Source: Marinobacter sp. es.048 | Lineage (GTDB): Bacteria; Pseudomonadota; Gammaproteobacteria; Pseudomonadales; Oleiphilaceae | Assembly: GCF_900188435.1 (NCBI RefSeq) | Contig: NZ_FYFA01000002.1 | Coordinates: forward strand, 1,550,001 to 1,614,000 | Length of the DNA stretch: 64,000 nt | Reading direction: 5' to 3' | In this document: one piece after another, positions 36,649 to 47,078 of the stretch | Position numbering within the stretch: position 1 is the first letter of the stretch | Layout of the letters: every line of letters begins with the position of its first letter | Made by a program: the position numbers and the translations under genes | Notes under the pieces: generated by a model | Databases searched by the model: none | What the model saw: the letters and a program-made list of their open reading frames with translations, nothing else | What the model was told of the DNA's origin: nothing

Positions 36649-36748
36649 GGGGCGGGTGCAGCTTCCCGGGACACGCTGTGAATACGTCCATGTACGCTTG
36701 ACTGCAGCATCCATGCTGCAGACAGTCCCGGGTAGCTGCACCCGCCCC
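36649..36748. repeat. nested-palindrome repeat, copy 2
   Basis: Outer arms of 24 bp with one mismatch (36649-36672 with 36725-36748) enclose a core with TACGTCCATGTA (36683-36694) and CTGCAGCATCCATGCTGCAG. The core aligns with copy 1 at 26570-26668, but the outer arms differ in sequence while staying complementary. It separates pilT from pilU. Confidence 0.85.
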
Positions 36749-36830
36749 ACCCGTCAAACCACATTCGGGGAGTCTGACTGATTCCCCTTTGCTCCCGTCG
36801 TCGATGATCGAGTTTCAGGAGCAAACTAGA

Positions 36831-37865
36831 TTAAAAGTTATCAGGCATCTTGGCCTTCGCACGCGCAGCTTCGCGGGAAATGAGCCCTTTCTGCAGCAGC
36901 CGTTCCAGGCACTGGTCCAGGGTCTGCATGCCCAGGGAGCCACCGGTCTGGATCGACGAATACATCTGCGCGATCTTGTCTTCACGAATAAGGTTCCGGA
37001 TCGCAGACGTACCGATCATGATCTCGTGTGCCGCGATTCGGCCGCCGCCCATCTTCTTCATCAGGGTCTGGGAAATAACCGCCTGCAGGGATTCCGACAG
37101 CATCGACCGAACCATGGACTTTTCTTCCGCCGGGAACACGTCGACAACCCGGTCAATGGTCTTGGCGGCGGAGGTGGTGTGCAGGGTGCCAAATACAAGG
37201 TGGCCGGTCTCAGCCGCTGTCAGTGCCAGGCGGATGGTTTCCAGGTCCCGGAGCTCACCTACCAGGATGATGTCGGGGTCTTCCCGAAGGGCTGAACGCA
37301 ACGCTTCGTTAAAGCCCAGGGTGTCCCGGTGCACTTCCCGCTGGTTCACCAGACATTTCTTGGAGTCGTGTACGAATTCGATCGGATCTTCAATGGTAAG
37401 CACATGCTCGTAGCGGGTGTCGTTGATGTAATCGATCATCGCCGCCAGGGTGGTGGACTTACCGGAGCCGGTCGGGCCGGTCACCAGCACCAGTCCACGG
37501 GGCACCGAGGATACGTCCTTGAACACCTGCCCCATGCCCAGGTCTTCCATGGTCAGAACCTTGGAGGGGATTGTCCGGAACACGGCGCCTGCGCCACGGT
37601 TCTGGTTGAAGGCGTTTACACGGAAACGGGCGACACCCGGAACTTCGAAGGAGAAGTCGGTTTCCAGGAATTCCTCGTAGTCCTTACGCTGCTTGTCGTT
37701 CATGATGTCGTAGATCAGCCCGTGGACCTCTTTATGCTCCATGGGCGGCAGGTTGATGCGGCGTACATCACCATCAACACGAATCATCGGGGGCAGACCG
37801 GCAGAGAGGTGCAAGTCAGACGCACCCTGTTTCGCCGAAAAGGCAAGCAGTTCAGTAATATCCAT
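36831..37865 (-). CDS. pilT: twitching-motility retraction ATPase PilT
   Basis: A 344-residue ATPase of the pilus retraction motor, with Walker A GPTGSGKSTTLAAMI, VGELRDLETIRLALTAAETG and the C-terminal AIRNLIRE motif that marks PilT. Start MDITELLAFS at 37865 follows the family's normal N-terminus; the frame extends upstream without support. Divergent from yggS, the common arrangement with yggS-proC-yggT. Confidence 0.97.
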   Translation of the reverse strand: MDITELLAFSAKQGASDLHLSAGLPPMIRVDGDVRRINLPPMEHKEVHGLIYDIMNDKQRKDYEEFLETDFSFEVPGVARFRVNAFNQNRGAGAVFRTIPSKVLTMEDLGMGQVFKDVSSVPRGLVLVTGPTGSGKSTTLAAMIDYINDTRYEHVLTIEDPIEFVHDSKKCLVNQREVHRDTLGFNEALRSALREDPDIILVGELRDLETIRLALTAAETGHLVFGTLHTTSAAKTIDRVVDVFPAEEKSMVRSMLSESLQAVISQTLMKKMGGGRIAAHEIMIGTSAIRNLIREDKIAQMYSSIQTGGSLGMQTLDQCLERLLQKGLISREAARAKAKMPDNF

Positions 37866-38005
37866 AGGAATCCTCGGAAGGCTTTTTCTTTTATCCCGGT
37901 AGCTTCCGCCCGGCAGGGCCCCGGCGCGGTTCACTTGGCATTTCAGTGACCTGCGGGTAACGTGTCACCGTACAAGTGACAGACCGAGCGTGGCAATTTC
38001 ACACT

Positions 38006-38710
38006 ATGAGCAGCATAGCAGACAACATCGGGAGCGTAACCCGAAGCATACAAAAAGCAACATTGCAGGCGGGGCGCGAGCCAGCGGCTGTGCATCTGCT
38101 CGCCGTCAGCAAAACCCGACCGCCGGAAGATCTGCGGGAAGCCTTCGCGGCCGGTCAGCGGGCCTTCGGTGAGAACTACCTTCAGGAAGCACTCGAAAAG
38201 ATCGAAGTGCTTAAAGATCTCGAGGGCGTCGAGTGGCACTTCATCGGGCCAATCCAGTCCAACAAGACCCGACAGATGGCTTCCGCCTTCATCTGGGTGC
38301 ATAGCGTCGACCGCCTCAAGATTGCCCGTCGCCTCAGCGAACAGCGGGATCCTGCGCTGCCGCCATTGAATATCTGCCTCCAGGTCAATATTAATGAGGA
38401 AGAGAGCAAATCCGGCTGCACTCTCGGAGAATTGCCGGATCTGGTGGCCGAAATCGGCGAACTGCCAAACCTCAAGCTGAGAGGCTTGATGGCCATTCCG
38501 GATCCAGATCAGCCCGAAGCAGGGTTAAGAGCCAGTTTTCGAAAGCTGGCCAATACCCTTAAGCAACTGAAGGCAGATCACCCCGACGCCGGCCCGCTCG
38601 ATACGCTGTCCATGGGCATGTCCGGCGACCTGGAAATAGCAATAGCGGAAGGTGCCACCTGGGTAAGGGTGGGCACCGCAATTTTTGGCGAACGCCCAGT
38701 AAAGAGCTGA
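38006..38710 (+). CDS. yggS: PLP-binding homeostasis protein YggS
   Basis: A 234-residue PLP-binding protein (PLPBP) that keeps vitamin B6 and amino-acid pools in balance. The PLP lysine lies in LLAVSKTRPPE, and the FGENYLQEALEKI and SMGMSGDLEIAI motifs are complete. Start MSSIADN at 38006 is preferred. It heads the yggS-proC-yggT group. Confidence 0.95.
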   Translation: MSSIADNIGSVTRSIQKATLQAGREPAAVHLLAVSKTRPPEDLREAFAAGQRAFGENYLQEALEKIEVLKDLEGVEWHFIGPIQSNKTRQMASAFIWVHSVDRLKIARRLSEQRDPALPPLNICLQVNINEEESKSGCTLGELPDLVAEIGELPNLKLRGLMAIPDPDQPEAGLRASFRKLANTLKQLKADHPDAGPLDTLSMGMSGDLEIAIAEGATWVRVGTAIFGERPVKS

Positions 38711-38771
38711 ACCGGCCGGTTCCTGCTATGATCAGGGCCGGACGTTTAAACGATCAACCGGGGAGTTAACC

Positions 38772-39605
38772 TTGAGCACATCACCAACCATTTCTTTTAT
38801 TGGCGCCGGCAACATGGCCAGCGCCATCATTGGCGGTATGCTGGATAACGGCTATAAGGCCGGCAATATCTGGGTCAGCGCGCCGGATGACGCGCACCTG
38901 CAAACGATCCGCAAGCGTTTCGGCGTGAGCGTCACTACAGATAACCGCTACTGCGCCCAGCAAGCAGACATGGTGGTTCTCGCAGTGAAACCCCAGGTGA
39001 TGGCAGATGTCTGTCGCGACATCGCACCGGTGGTTCAGAATACCCGCCCTCTGATGGTATCCATTGCAGCCGGCCTGACAGCCGATACCCTCGATGGCTG
39101 GCTCGGCGGCGGCTTGCCGATGGTCCGGGTGATGCCCAACACACCGTCCTTGGTCGGCAAAGGGGCTGCAGGCCTTTTCGCCAACAAAGAGGTGAAAGAC
39201 AAACAAAAGAAGATGGTGGAATCGGTGTTCGAAAGCATCGGCTCAGCGCTCTGGGTTGAGGACGAAAACCTGCTGCACGCGGTTACCGCCCTCTCCGGCA
39301 GCGGGCCCGCCTATTTCTTCCTGATGCTTGAGGCGCTCGAGGAAGCGGCTACCGAGGCCGGCATTGCCGCCGGAACCGCCAGGGAACTGGCTATCCAGAC
39401 CATGGCGGGAGCGGCGGAAATGGCCGGTCGAAGCGAGCACGATCCTGGCCAGCTCAAGCGCAACGTGATGTCTCCTGGCGGAACCACCGAACAGGCCATC
39501 AACACCTTCGAGGAAGGTGGTATGCGCGACCTGGTGGCCAAAGCCTACAAGGCCGCCTTCAAGCGTTCGGAAGAAATGGCCAAAGAACTGGCAGGCAAAC
39601 AGTAA
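38772..39605 (+). CDS. proC: pyrroline-5-carboxylate reductase
   Basis: The 277-residue enzyme does the last step of proline synthesis. NAD(P) loop FIGAGNMASAIIGG, ALSGSGPAYFF and the MSPGGTTEQA motif are present. Start is TTG at 38772, supported by GGGGAG seven bases upstream. Cotranscribed with yggS and the YggT gene. Confidence 0.96.
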   Translation: MSTSPTISFIGAGNMASAIIGGMLDNGYKAGNIWVSAPDDAHLQTIRKRFGVSVTTDNRYCAQQADMVVLAVKPQVMADVCRDIAPVVQNTRPLMVSIAAGLTADTLDGWLGGGLPMVRVMPNTPSLVGKGAAGLFANKEVKDKQKKMVESVFESIGSALWVEDENLLHAVTALSGSGPAYFFLMLEALEEAATEAGIAAGTARELAIQTMAGAAEMAGRSEHDPGQLKRNVMSPGGTTEQAINTFEEGGMRDLVAKAYKAAFKRSEEMAKELAGKQ

Positions 39606-39627
39606 CCGATAACGGAGACACGGCTTC

Positions 39628-40212
39628 ATGCTGGCAGACATTCTGATTACCATCCTGCTCATCGCATCCACCTTTTACCTGACCATTGTGCTGCTTCGGT
39701 TCCTGCTTCAACTGGCCAGGGCAGACTTCTACAATCCCATCACTCAGTTCGTGGTCAAGGCCACCAATCCACCGCTACGCCCGCTACAGCGTGTTATTCC
39801 TGGCCTGGGCGGTTTCGATGGAGCTTCTCTGGTTCTTGCAGTCATCATTCAGGGCATCACCTTCTTTTTGATCCTGGTGGCGCTGAGCGGCGGCATTCCC
39901 GCGGTAAATCCGATCACACTGCTGGTCTGGGCCGTGCTAAACGTGCTGGATCTGATTGTGAAGATCTATTTTTGGTCGGTTATTGCGGTCGTGGTCGTCA
40001 GCTGGATCGCCCCGGGCAGCGGTCATCCCGCAATCCAGTTGGTCGCCCAGATCACCGAGCCGGTAATGCGCCCGGTGCGCAATATCATGCCCTCCATGGG
40101 CGGCCTGGACCTGTCACCCATCATTGTTTTCCTGCTTCTGAACGTGATCTCGGTGGTGATTGAGCACATGAAAATGGCCGCTGGCCTCGGCTCCATCGGT
40201 CTGGGTATGTAG
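39628..40212 (+). CDS. YggT family integral membrane protein
   Basis: A 194-residue protein with two repeats of the YggT domain: residues about 1-95 and 98-190, each with a hydrophobic helix pair and a P(L/V)R motif (NPPLRPLQRVIP; VMRPVRNIMP). Role in the cell envelope or osmotic response is suggested from the family; not proven. End of the yggS operon. Confidence 0.9.
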   Translation: MLADILITILLIASTFYLTIVLLRFLLQLARADFYNPITQFVVKATNPPLRPLQRVIPGLGGFDGASLVLAVIIQGITFFLILVALSGGIPAVNPITLLVWAVLNVLDLIVKIYFWSVIAVVVVSWIAPGSGHPAIQLVAQITEPVMRPVRNIMPSMGGLDLSPIIVFLLLNVISVVIEHMKMAAGLGSIGLGM

Positions 40213-40268
40213 ACCCTGTCGCAAATATACACTTTGTAACACTTAGCCACGAAATCCATAATTCCCGG

Positions 40269-40304
40269 GCTGCAAAGTCATACTACTGATTTTGCAGCTT
40301 TTTT
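40269..40304 (+). terminator. intrinsic terminator after the YggT gene
   Basis: Stem GCTGCAAA/TTTGCAGC followed by six T. The surrounding gap 40213-40455 holds nothing else obvious. Confidence 0.88.
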
Positions 40305-40455
40305 ATTGAATTACCGGCAAGCTTGGTCAATTCTTCCGCTCCGGCCCCGCCACAAACCTGGAAATAACAGGATAGTATTAACGGTAATTAATCCGTCACC
40401 CGTGAGCACCCCGTTCTGACCGGGATACCAGGAAGTCGCGCAGAAGGAAAATCCG

Positions 40456-42420
40456 ATGAACCAACAGGGAACTCTGTCGCAGCAGGTAGAGGCTTATCAC
40501 AACTGGAAAAAAGAGCTGATCCGCCAGATCGGCCGGTACCGGCTGTGGTTGCAGGATAACAATCTGTTCTCCGACGATGTCAGCACCCGCATCCGCCACG
40601 GGCTGGAGCTGCTGATTGAGGATGAGCTGACCATTGCGTTTGTCGGCGAATACTCCCGCGGTAAAACCGAACTGATCAACGCCCTGTTCTTCTCCGAGTA
40701 CGGCCAGCGCATGCTGCCTTCCCAGGCCGGTCGCACCACCATGTGCCCCACCGAGCTGTTCTTTGATCGCAACGCCAACGAAAATTATCTGCTTCTTTTG
40801 CCCATTGAAACCCGAAACGGCGAACTGTCCCTGCAGCAGTTGCGCAAACAGCCGGAACGGTGGGTCAAACATGAGCTGGACGAACGCGATCCTGAAATCA
40901 TGCGGGAAGTCCTTGCCGAAGTTGCCCGGGTCAAAAGTGTGCCGCCGGAAGAGGCCCGGGGACTTGGTTTCGACGAAGGCATGCTGGAGCACGACCGCAA
41001 CAACCCGGGCAACGTGCTCGTGCCCGCCTGGCGTAACGCCCAGATCAGCATCCGCCACCCGTTGTTCGAGCGCGGCCTGCGAATCCTTGACACTCCGGGG
41101 CTGAATGCTCTGGGCTCCGAGCCGGAGCTGACTATCAGCATGCTGCCCCGAGCCCATGCGGTGATCTTTGTGCTGAGCGCCGACACCGGCGTTACCGCCA
41201 GTGACATGACCATCTGGAAGGAACATATTGACACACAGCACGCGGACCACCGCGCCGGGCGCTTTGCCGTGCTGAACAAGATCGACGTGCTCTGGGATGA
41301 CCTCCAGAGCGAGCGCCATACCAACGAGGCGATTGAGCGGGTGCGCGGCTACACGGCCGACCACCTGGGCATGCGCCAGCACGATGTTATCCCGGTTTCT
41401 GCCAAGCAGGGATTGGTTGCAAGAGTGAAGAAAGACAACGACCTGTTTGACCGTTCCAATATCAATCAGCTTGAGCAGCTGATTATCCAGCGCATCCTCA
41501 TGCACAAGGAACAGCTGATCACCCAGAGCCTGATCAACGACCTTCTTGGCATGCTCCAGAACAGCCAGGCGGCAATGCAGTATCGACTCGAGTCGCTCGA
41601 AGAAGAGCTCCAAGCCTGCGCCGGCGTCACCATGGACAAGGCCGCACTGGGCCGACTGGCCGAGCGCGCCCAGAAAGACTACGACTTCTACTACAAGAAG
41701 CTGATCACCCTGCGCTCGAGCCGGCGTCTGATGGACTCCCAGGGCGAACTGCTGAAAAAACTGGTGAGCGAAGACCGGTTCGAAGCCCACGCAGAGCGGG
41801 TGCGCACCAGCATGTCGAAGAGCTGGACCACCGCCGGCATGAACCGCGCCATGGATCAGTTCTTCGAACTGCTGGAGAGCGACCTGACCAACCTGCTGAG
41901 CGAAGGACACCTGGCCGAAAAAATGGTCGGGGCCATTTACCGGCGCTATAATGAAGACAATCGGGCCCGTCACCTTGAACCCATCCCGCTTCGGGCAGGG
42001 CGCCATGTAATCGCCATCCGGGAGTTGCGCAAAAAAGCCAGACGCTTCCGCATCAGTCCAAAGAACCTGCTCACCGAGCAGTCGGTTCTGGTTCGCCGTT
42101 TTTTCAATGTCATGGTCGGCGAAGCCCGCACACTCCATGCCCGAGTGCGCCACGATGTTGAACGCTGGCCATCCGAAGCCCTGCTGCCGATCATGCAGTA
42201 CTCCATGGAACAGAAGCAGCTGCTTGAGCACCAGATCCGGCGCCTTCGCGACATGGTCCGCAACGACAAGGACAGCCGCACCGAGCGCCTGCGCCTGACC
42301 AACACCATTGCCGACCTGCGCAGGCAACTGGAACTGGCGGACGCGATGCAGCGCCAGATCCGCAAACCGGCCCCTACCCTGATCCAGCAAAAAGTGGTGA
42401 ACATCTCCGGCGCAGTGTAA
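40456..42420 (+). CDS. dynamin-like GTPase
   Basis: A 654-residue large GTPase. G1 GEYSRGKT (64-71), G3 DTPG (212-215) and G4 NKID (274-277) are present, with helical regions before and after (about 320-645, [34 protein letters not shown]) forming the stalk. Bacterial dynamin-like proteins remodel membranes and some take part in phage resistance. It is a single gene, not in the usual tandem pair. The cell role is unknown. Divergent and antisense frames over it are shadows. Confidence 0.88.
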   Translation: MNQQGTLSQQVEAYHNWKKELIRQIGRYRLWLQDNNLFSDDVSTRIRHGLELLIEDELTIAFVGEYSRGKTELINALFFSEYGQRMLPSQAGRTTMCPTELFFDRNANENYLLLLPIETRNGELSLQQLRKQPERWVKHELDERDPEIMREVLAEVARVKSVPPEEARGLGFDEGMLEHDRNNPGNVLVPAWRNAQISIRHPLFERGLRILDTPGLNALGSEPELTISMLPRAHAVIFVLSADTGVTASDMTIWKEHIDTQHADHRAGRFAVLNKIDVLWDDLQSERHTNEAIERVRGYTADHLGMRQHDVIPVSAKQGLVARVKKDNDLFDRSNINQLEQLIIQRILMHKEQLITQSLINDLLGMLQNSQAAMQYRLESLEEELQACAGVTMDKAALGRLAERAQKDYDFYYKKLITLRSSRRLMDSQGELLKKLVSEDRFEAHAERVRTSMSKSWTTAGMNRAMDQFFELLESDLTNLLSEGHLAEKMVGAIYRRYNEDNRARHLEPIPLRAGRHVIAIRELRKKARRFRISPKNLLTEQSVLVRRFFNVMVGEARTLHARVRHDVERWPSEALLPIMQYSMEQKQLLEHQIRRLRDMVRNDKDSRTERLRLTNTIADLRRQLELADAMQRQIRKPAPTLIQQKVVNISGAV

Positions 42421-42547
42421 GCGCCGCGAGAGCGACCATTCAGGCGGTTGCAGCCATCACGCCCCGGCTTTAAACTGCTGGGCTGGCGATGCCTTTGTCA
42501 TTGCTTTTCCAGACACTTACGGATCAAACCAGGAACCATTCGCGCCG

Positions 42548-43696
42548 ATGTCTGATACCCTGCCTGCGGATTCTGTCGGGATTGTTACCCCGCAGACCTA
42601 TCATTTCGACGCTCCCATCGACCTGGCCTGCGGCCAGTCCCTGGAAAACTATGACCTGGTGGTGGAAACCTACGGCACCCTGAATGCCGACGCCAGCAAC
42701 GCCGTTCTTATCTGCCACGCCTTGAGCGGTCACCACCACGCGGCCGGTTACCATTCTGCCGAAGACCGCAAGCCCGGCTGGTGGGATAGCTGTATCGGCC
42801 CAGGAAAGCCCATTGATACCAACCGGTTCTTCGTTGTCAGCCTGAACAATCTAGGCGGCTGCCACGGCAGTACCGGCCCCAACAGCGTCAACCCCGAAAC
42901 CGGAAAACCCTTCGGCCCGGAGTTCCCGGTCATCACCGTCGGCGACTGGGTCAAGAGTCAGGCGCTGCTGGCAGACCGGCTCGGCATTCAATGCTGGGCA
43001 GCCGTTGTTGGCGGCTCCCTGGGCGGCATGCAGGCCCTGCAGTGGAGCCTCGACTACCCCGATCGCCTGCGACATGCGGTGGTGATTGCGTCCACTCCCC
43101 GATTGACCGCCCAGAACATTGCCTTCAATGAAGTAGCACGCCAGGCCATCACCTCCGATCGGGAGTTTTACGACGGTCGCTATTACGACTTTGAAACCGT
43201 TCCCAGGCGTGGCCTTATGCTGGCACGGATGGTCGGCCACATCACGTATCTGTCGGATGCCTCCATGGGTGAGAAGTTTGGCCGCGAACTCCGTGACCAG
43301 GCCTACAAGTTTGGTTATGACGCGGAATTCCAGGTTGAGAGCTACCTTCGTTACCAGGGCGAGCGCTTTTCAGAGTCTTTCGACGCCAATACCTATCTGC
43401 TGATGACCCGCGCCCTGGACTACTTTGATCCGGCCTACGAGTTTGGCGGTGACCTTTCCAAAGCACTGGCGGCAGCCAGTTGCGAATACCTCGTGCTGTC
43501 GTTCAGCACCGACTGGCGCTTCACGCCAGCCCGTTCCGAAGAAATGGTCAACGCCATGATTGGCGCGCGGAGGAAGGTCAGCTACGCAGAGGTGGACGCG
43601 CCCTGGGGACACGACGCATTTCTGATTCCGACCCCGCGATACACTGACATCTTTAACGCCTACATGGACCGGGTAGCACGGGAGGTCGGCGCATGA
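42548..43696 (+). CDS. metX: homoserine O-acyltransferase MetX
   Basis: A 382-residue alpha/beta-hydrolase enzyme of methionine synthesis. The nucleophile serine is in [14 protein letters not shown], with D and H in the C-terminal half ([17 protein letters not shown]). MetX enzymes use acetyl- or succinyl-CoA and sequence alone does not settle which here. It overlaps metW by ATGA, so translation is coupled. Confidence 0.95.
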   Translation: MSDTLPADSVGIVTPQTYHFDAPIDLACGQSLENYDLVVETYGTLNADASNAVLICHALSGHHHAAGYHSAEDRKPGWWDSCIGPGKPIDTNRFFVVSLNNLGGCHGSTGPNSVNPETGKPFGPEFPVITVGDWVKSQALLADRLGIQCWAAVVGGSLGGMQALQWSLDYPDRLRHAVVIASTPRLTAQNIAFNEVARQAITSDREFYDGRYYDFETVPRRGLMLARMVGHITYLSDASMGEKFGRELRDQAYKFGYDAEFQVESYLRYQGERFSESFDANTYLLMTRALDYFDPAYEFGGDLSKALAAASCEYLVLSFSTDWRFTPARSEEMVNAMIGARRKVSYAEVDAPWGHDAFLIPTPRYTDIFNAYMDRVAREVGA

Positions 43697-44292
43697 GACC
43701 GGATCTCGAAATCATCCAGCAGTGGGTTCAGCCCGGCCACCATGTTCTGGACCTGGGCTGTGGCGATGGCACTCTTCTTGATTTCCTCCATCGGGAACGG
43801 GGTGCCAGTGGCTTCGGCCTGGAGATTAACCCGGACCACATCACCACCTGCATGGGCCGTGGGGTGGCGGTTATCGAACAGAACCTGGACACTCAGGGGC
43901 TGGGGAACTTTGAGGACGGCAGTTTCGATATTGTTCTGATGACCCAGGCGCTTCAAGCGGTCCGGCGCCCCGACAAGGTACTCGATGAAATGCTGCGGGT
44001 TGGCAACGAAGGCATCGTGACTTTCCCGAACTTTGCCCACTGGCGGTTGCGCTGGGGACTGACTTTGAGCGGTCGTATGCCCGAATCCGAGGCACTGCCG
44101 TATAAATGGTATAACACGCCTAACATAAGGTTGTGCACCTTCAAGGATTTTGAGGCACTGTGCCGCCAGAAAGGCATCAGAATCAAAAGCCGTCGGGTGG
44201 TGGACGGCCAGCACCAGAACAGTTGGCTGGCCCGTCTGTGGCCGAATTTGTTGGGTGAAATTGCCATTTACCGAATCACACGGGAGACCTAG
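43693..44292 (+). CDS. metW: methionine biosynthesis protein MetW
   Basis: A 199-residue SAM-dependent methyltransferase-like protein ([31 protein letters not shown]) that works with MetX in methionine synthesis in many proteobacteria. It overlaps metX by 4 bases. Confidence 0.95.
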   Translation: MRPDLEIIQQWVQPGHHVLDLGCGDGTLLDFLHRERGASGFGLEINPDHITTCMGRGVAVIEQNLDTQGLGNFEDGSFDIVLMTQALQAVRRPDKVLDEMLRVGNEGIVTFPNFAHWRLRWGLTLSGRMPESEALPYKWYNTPNIRLCTFKDFEALCRQKGIRIKSRRVVDGQHQNSWLARLWPNLLGEIAIYRITRET

Positions 44293-44294
44293 CA

Positions 44295-44750
44295 ATGATC
44301 ACGAAAACCTTTTCCACATTCCGCAACCTGCTGGTCATCGCGCTGATCGGTCTGTTCAGCCTACAGGCACAGGCCGGCTCGCAGGACTTCGGCGATTACA
44401 AGGTACTCTGGAGCGTTCTGCCCAGCACCTTCCTGGCACCGGAAGTAGCCAAAGCCAATAATCTTCAGCGGAGCAAGGGCATCGGCATCGTCAATATTTC
44501 CATCATGGAGGAAAACGAAGACGGCTCCATGTCTCCGGTGAGTGGCCAGGTGGAAGGCAAGGTCTCCAACGATGTCCAACAGGTGCGCTTTCTGGCGTTT
44601 CGCCGGATTCAGGAAGGTGACTCCGTGTACTTTATTGCCGAGTATCAGTATTCCTCTGGAGAGCTGATGACCTTCAATATTACCGCACGCCCTACCGGAC
44701 ACCAGCAGGACCTGGCGGTACGGTTTGCTCATACACTGTTCAGCGATTAA
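44295..44750 (+). CDS. DUF4426 family exported protein
   Basis: A 151-residue protein with a signal peptide (ALIGLFSLQAQAG) and the DUF4426 body (YKVLWSVLPSTFLAPEVAKA; RFLAFRRIQEGDSVYF). Predicted periplasmic, function unknown. Two bases after metW and in the same operon. Confidence 0.88.
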   Translation: MITKTFSTFRNLLVIALIGLFSLQAQAGSQDFGDYKVLWSVLPSTFLAPEVAKANNLQRSKGIGIVNISIMEENEDGSMSPVSGQVEGKVSNDVQQVRFLAFRRIQEGDSVYFIAEYQYSSGELMTFNITARPTGHQQDLAVRFAHTLFSD

Positions 44751-44756
44751 GCCTAT

Positions 44757-45356
44757 ATGACCAACCGACTTGTCATCGCCAGCAATAACAAAGGGAAAAT
44801 CGGGGAGTTGACCGAACTGCTCTCGCCTCTGGGGATGACCCCGGTTGCCCAAGGAGATCTGGGCGTCGGTGAAGCCGAGGAGCCGGCGGTTACCTTTGTC
44901 GAGAACGCGATTCTCAAGGCTCGCCATGCCGCTCGGGAAACCGGGCTTTCAGCCCTGGCCGACGACAGCGGTCTGGCCGTGGATGCCTTGGGCGGGCGCC
45001 CCGGCGTCCGCTCCGCCCGCTTTGCCGGCGCGGATGCAACCGACCAGGACAACGTGAACGCACTGCTCGACGCCATGGCCGATGTTCCGGACGGGCAACG
45101 GGGAGCCCAGTTTCACTGTGTACTGGTATACCTGCGCCATGCCGACGACCCGACCCCGATCATCTGCCATGGCCGCTGGCCCGGCTCGATCCTCAGATCA
45201 CCCAAGGGCGATGGTGGATTCGGCTATGACCCGGTATTCCTCGTACCCGAGCATGGCTGCAGCGCGGCTGAACTGTCCCGCTCCGAGAAGGGAGACATCA
45301 GCCACCGCGGAAGGGCCCTGAAAATTCTGCTGGATCAACTGAAGGCCGAGGCCTGA
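44757..45356 (+). CDS. rdgB: XTP/dITP pyrophosphatase
   Basis: The 199-residue HAM1-family enzyme removes non-canonical purine NTPs. It has [34 protein letters not shown] and [11 protein letters not shown], all family motifs. Placed between the DUF4426 gene and hemW, as in relatives. Confidence 0.96.
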   Translation: MTNRLVIASNNKGKIGELTELLSPLGMTPVAQGDLGVGEAEEPAVTFVENAILKARHAARETGLSALADDSGLAVDALGGRPGVRSARFAGADATDQDNVNALLDAMADVPDGQRGAQFHCVLVYLRHADDPTPIICHGRWPGSILRSPKGDGGFGYDPVFLVPEHGCSAAELSRSEKGDISHRGRALKILLDQLKAEA

Positions 45357-45361
45357 GACAG

Positions 45362-46528
45362 TTGAGTGATACCAGGCCCGGGGAACGTCAGCGGCCAACG
45401 ACGGTTCGACCGCCGCTAAGCCTATACATCCACGTGCCATGGTGCGTGCGAAAGTGCCCCTACTGTGATTTCAACTCTCACGCTTTCACCGGTACTATCC
45501 CCGAATCCGCCTATCTGCGGGCTCTACTCGAAGATCTCGACCAGGATCTGACCTTTGCCGCCGACCGACCGATAGAAACCGTGTTCATCGGAGGTGGCAC
45601 CCCTTCCCTGATGAGCGGCGAATTCTACCATCGGCTATTCCGGGAATTACGGGCAAGGCTCACCTTTGCGCCGGATGCCGAGATCACCCTGGAAGCCAAC
45701 CCGGGCACGCTTGAGGCCGGCCGTTTCGAGGCCTTCCGGAAGGCAGGCATCAACCGCCTGTCCATCGGTGTGCAGAGCTTCAATCCCGACCACCTGAAAG
45801 CACTGGGCCGAATTCATGACTCGGATGCCGCCCACAGGGCCATCCAGGCCGCTCGCCATGCCGGCTTCGACAACCTCAATATCGACCTGATGCACGGCCT
45901 GCCAGGCCAGACTCCGCAGCAGGCTTGCGAGGACATCCAGACTGCCCTGGACTATGAACCGCCCCATCTGTCCTGGTATCAATTGACCCTGGAACCCAAT
46001 ACCGAGTTTTACAGCCGACCTCCAGACCTGCCAGACGACGATCATCTCTGGGACATCTATCGCCGGGGGTCTGAATTACTGCATCATCGGGACTACCAGG
46101 ATTACGAAGTCTCGGCCTGGAGCCTTGACGGAAAGGCCTCCCGCCATAATCTGAACTACTGGACTTTCGGGGACTATCTGGCACTGGGGGCTGGCGCGCA
46201 TGGCAAGATCAGTCTGGCCGACGGCAGCATCAGACGATACTGGAAGACCCGGCAGCCCGAAGCTTACCTGAACCGTATCGGGAGCCGGACGGCCGGCTCT
46301 GATGTGATCGCGGCGGAAGACCTGCCTCTGGAGTTCCTGATGAACGCCCTCAGACTTAAGGAAGGAGTGGATGAAAGCCTTTTTTCTGAACGAACGGGTT
46401 TACCCCTGACAACAGTTGGGGTAAAACTTGAACAACTGCGGAATGAAAAGCTGCTGGTAAGTGATCGACTCCAGGCAACCGACCTGGGCCAGAGATACCT
46501 TAACAGCCTGTTGGAGCGTTTTCTGTAA
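45362..46528 (+). CDS. hemW: HemW radical-SAM family protein
   Basis: A 388-residue radical-SAM protein that carries heme; once called oxygen-independent coproporphyrinogen oxidase-like. The cluster motif CVRKCPYC and GGGTPSL are present, plus the C-terminal HemN domain (RLKEGVDESLFSERTG). Start is TTG at 45362, right after rdgB; no in-frame ATG competes. Confidence 0.94.
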   Translation: MSDTRPGERQRPTTVRPPLSLYIHVPWCVRKCPYCDFNSHAFTGTIPESAYLRALLEDLDQDLTFAADRPIETVFIGGGTPSLMSGEFYHRLFRELRARLTFAPDAEITLEANPGTLEAGRFEAFRKAGINRLSIGVQSFNPDHLKALGRIHDSDAAHRAIQAARHAGFDNLNIDLMHGLPGQTPQQACEDIQTALDYEPPHLSWYQLTLEPNTEFYSRPPDLPDDDHLWDIYRRGSELLHHRDYQDYEVSAWSLDGKASRHNLNYWTFGDYLALGAGAHGKISLADGSIRRYWKTRQPEAYLNRIGSRTAGSDVIAAEDLPLEFLMNALRLKEGVDESLFSERTGLPLTTVGVKLEQLRNEKLLVSDRLQATDLGQRYLNSLLERFL

Positions 46529-47061
46529 TGGACCCTGCACACGGAATGGCAGCATTTCCAAAAAGCCTGAAAGCCAGCCTGGTGGTAGCTGCCGTGCTGC
46601 TGTTCGCGCTGCTAATGGTCAACCAGCCGCTGCAGACGGCGTCAGCGCCCCAGGGTATCGTGAGCTATCAGTTGGCCGGTACCGCCGAACAGGCCCACGC
46701 CATTTTTCGCAGTTGGGGACGCGAAGGAGTTGCCTGGGCGAAGGTTTCACTTTGGCTGGACTTCCTGTTCATTCCCGCCTACATGCTTGCCCTGATTCAC
46801 CTTACCCGACATTTCACTCGCGATCGCCCCGGTATTCGGGAGCGGGTTGGAGCCCGCTGGGTGCGGGCCCTGTTTGCAACTGCCGGCCTGAGCGATGGTG
46901 CTGAGAACATTCTGTTGCTGAACAATTTCAACCCACCCACCGATGAAGTGAGCCTGTCTGCAACCCTGTGCGCGCTGATCAAGTTCACGGCGCTCACGCT
47001 CGGCATCGCCGGACTGGTCATCATCCGGGCCTCACGGCGCCACCCGCTGGCTCATCACTGA
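46528..47061 (+). CDS. membrane protein of unknown function
   Basis: A 177-residue protein with about four hydrophobic helices (residues about 17-35, 70-95, 105-125, 145-165). Features are an N-terminal GMAAFPKSLKASLVVAAVLL and the ATAGLSDGAENILLLNNFN segment. Its ATG shares a base with the hemW stop, so it is translationally coupled. No family recognised with confidence. Confidence 0.8.
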   Translation: MDPAHGMAAFPKSLKASLVVAAVLLFALLMVNQPLQTASAPQGIVSYQLAGTAEQAHAIFRSWGREGVAWAKVSLWLDFLFIPAYMLALIHLTRHFTRDRPGIRERVGARWVRALFATAGLSDGAENILLLNNFNPPTDEVSLSATLCALIKFTALTLGIAGLVIIRASRRHPLAHH

Positions 47062-47078
47062 CGCCGAATCAACAGCTG

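Noticed and set aside
36613..36750. Extended N-terminus for pilU reaching 36750
   Set aside because: The extra 46 residues are encoded by the palindromic repeat; family start is MEFEKLL at 36612.
40396..42390. 664-codon minus-strand ORF opposite the dynamin gene
   Set aside because: Antisense shadow of a GC-rich gene with complete G-motifs; long His/Gln-rich non-domain sequence.
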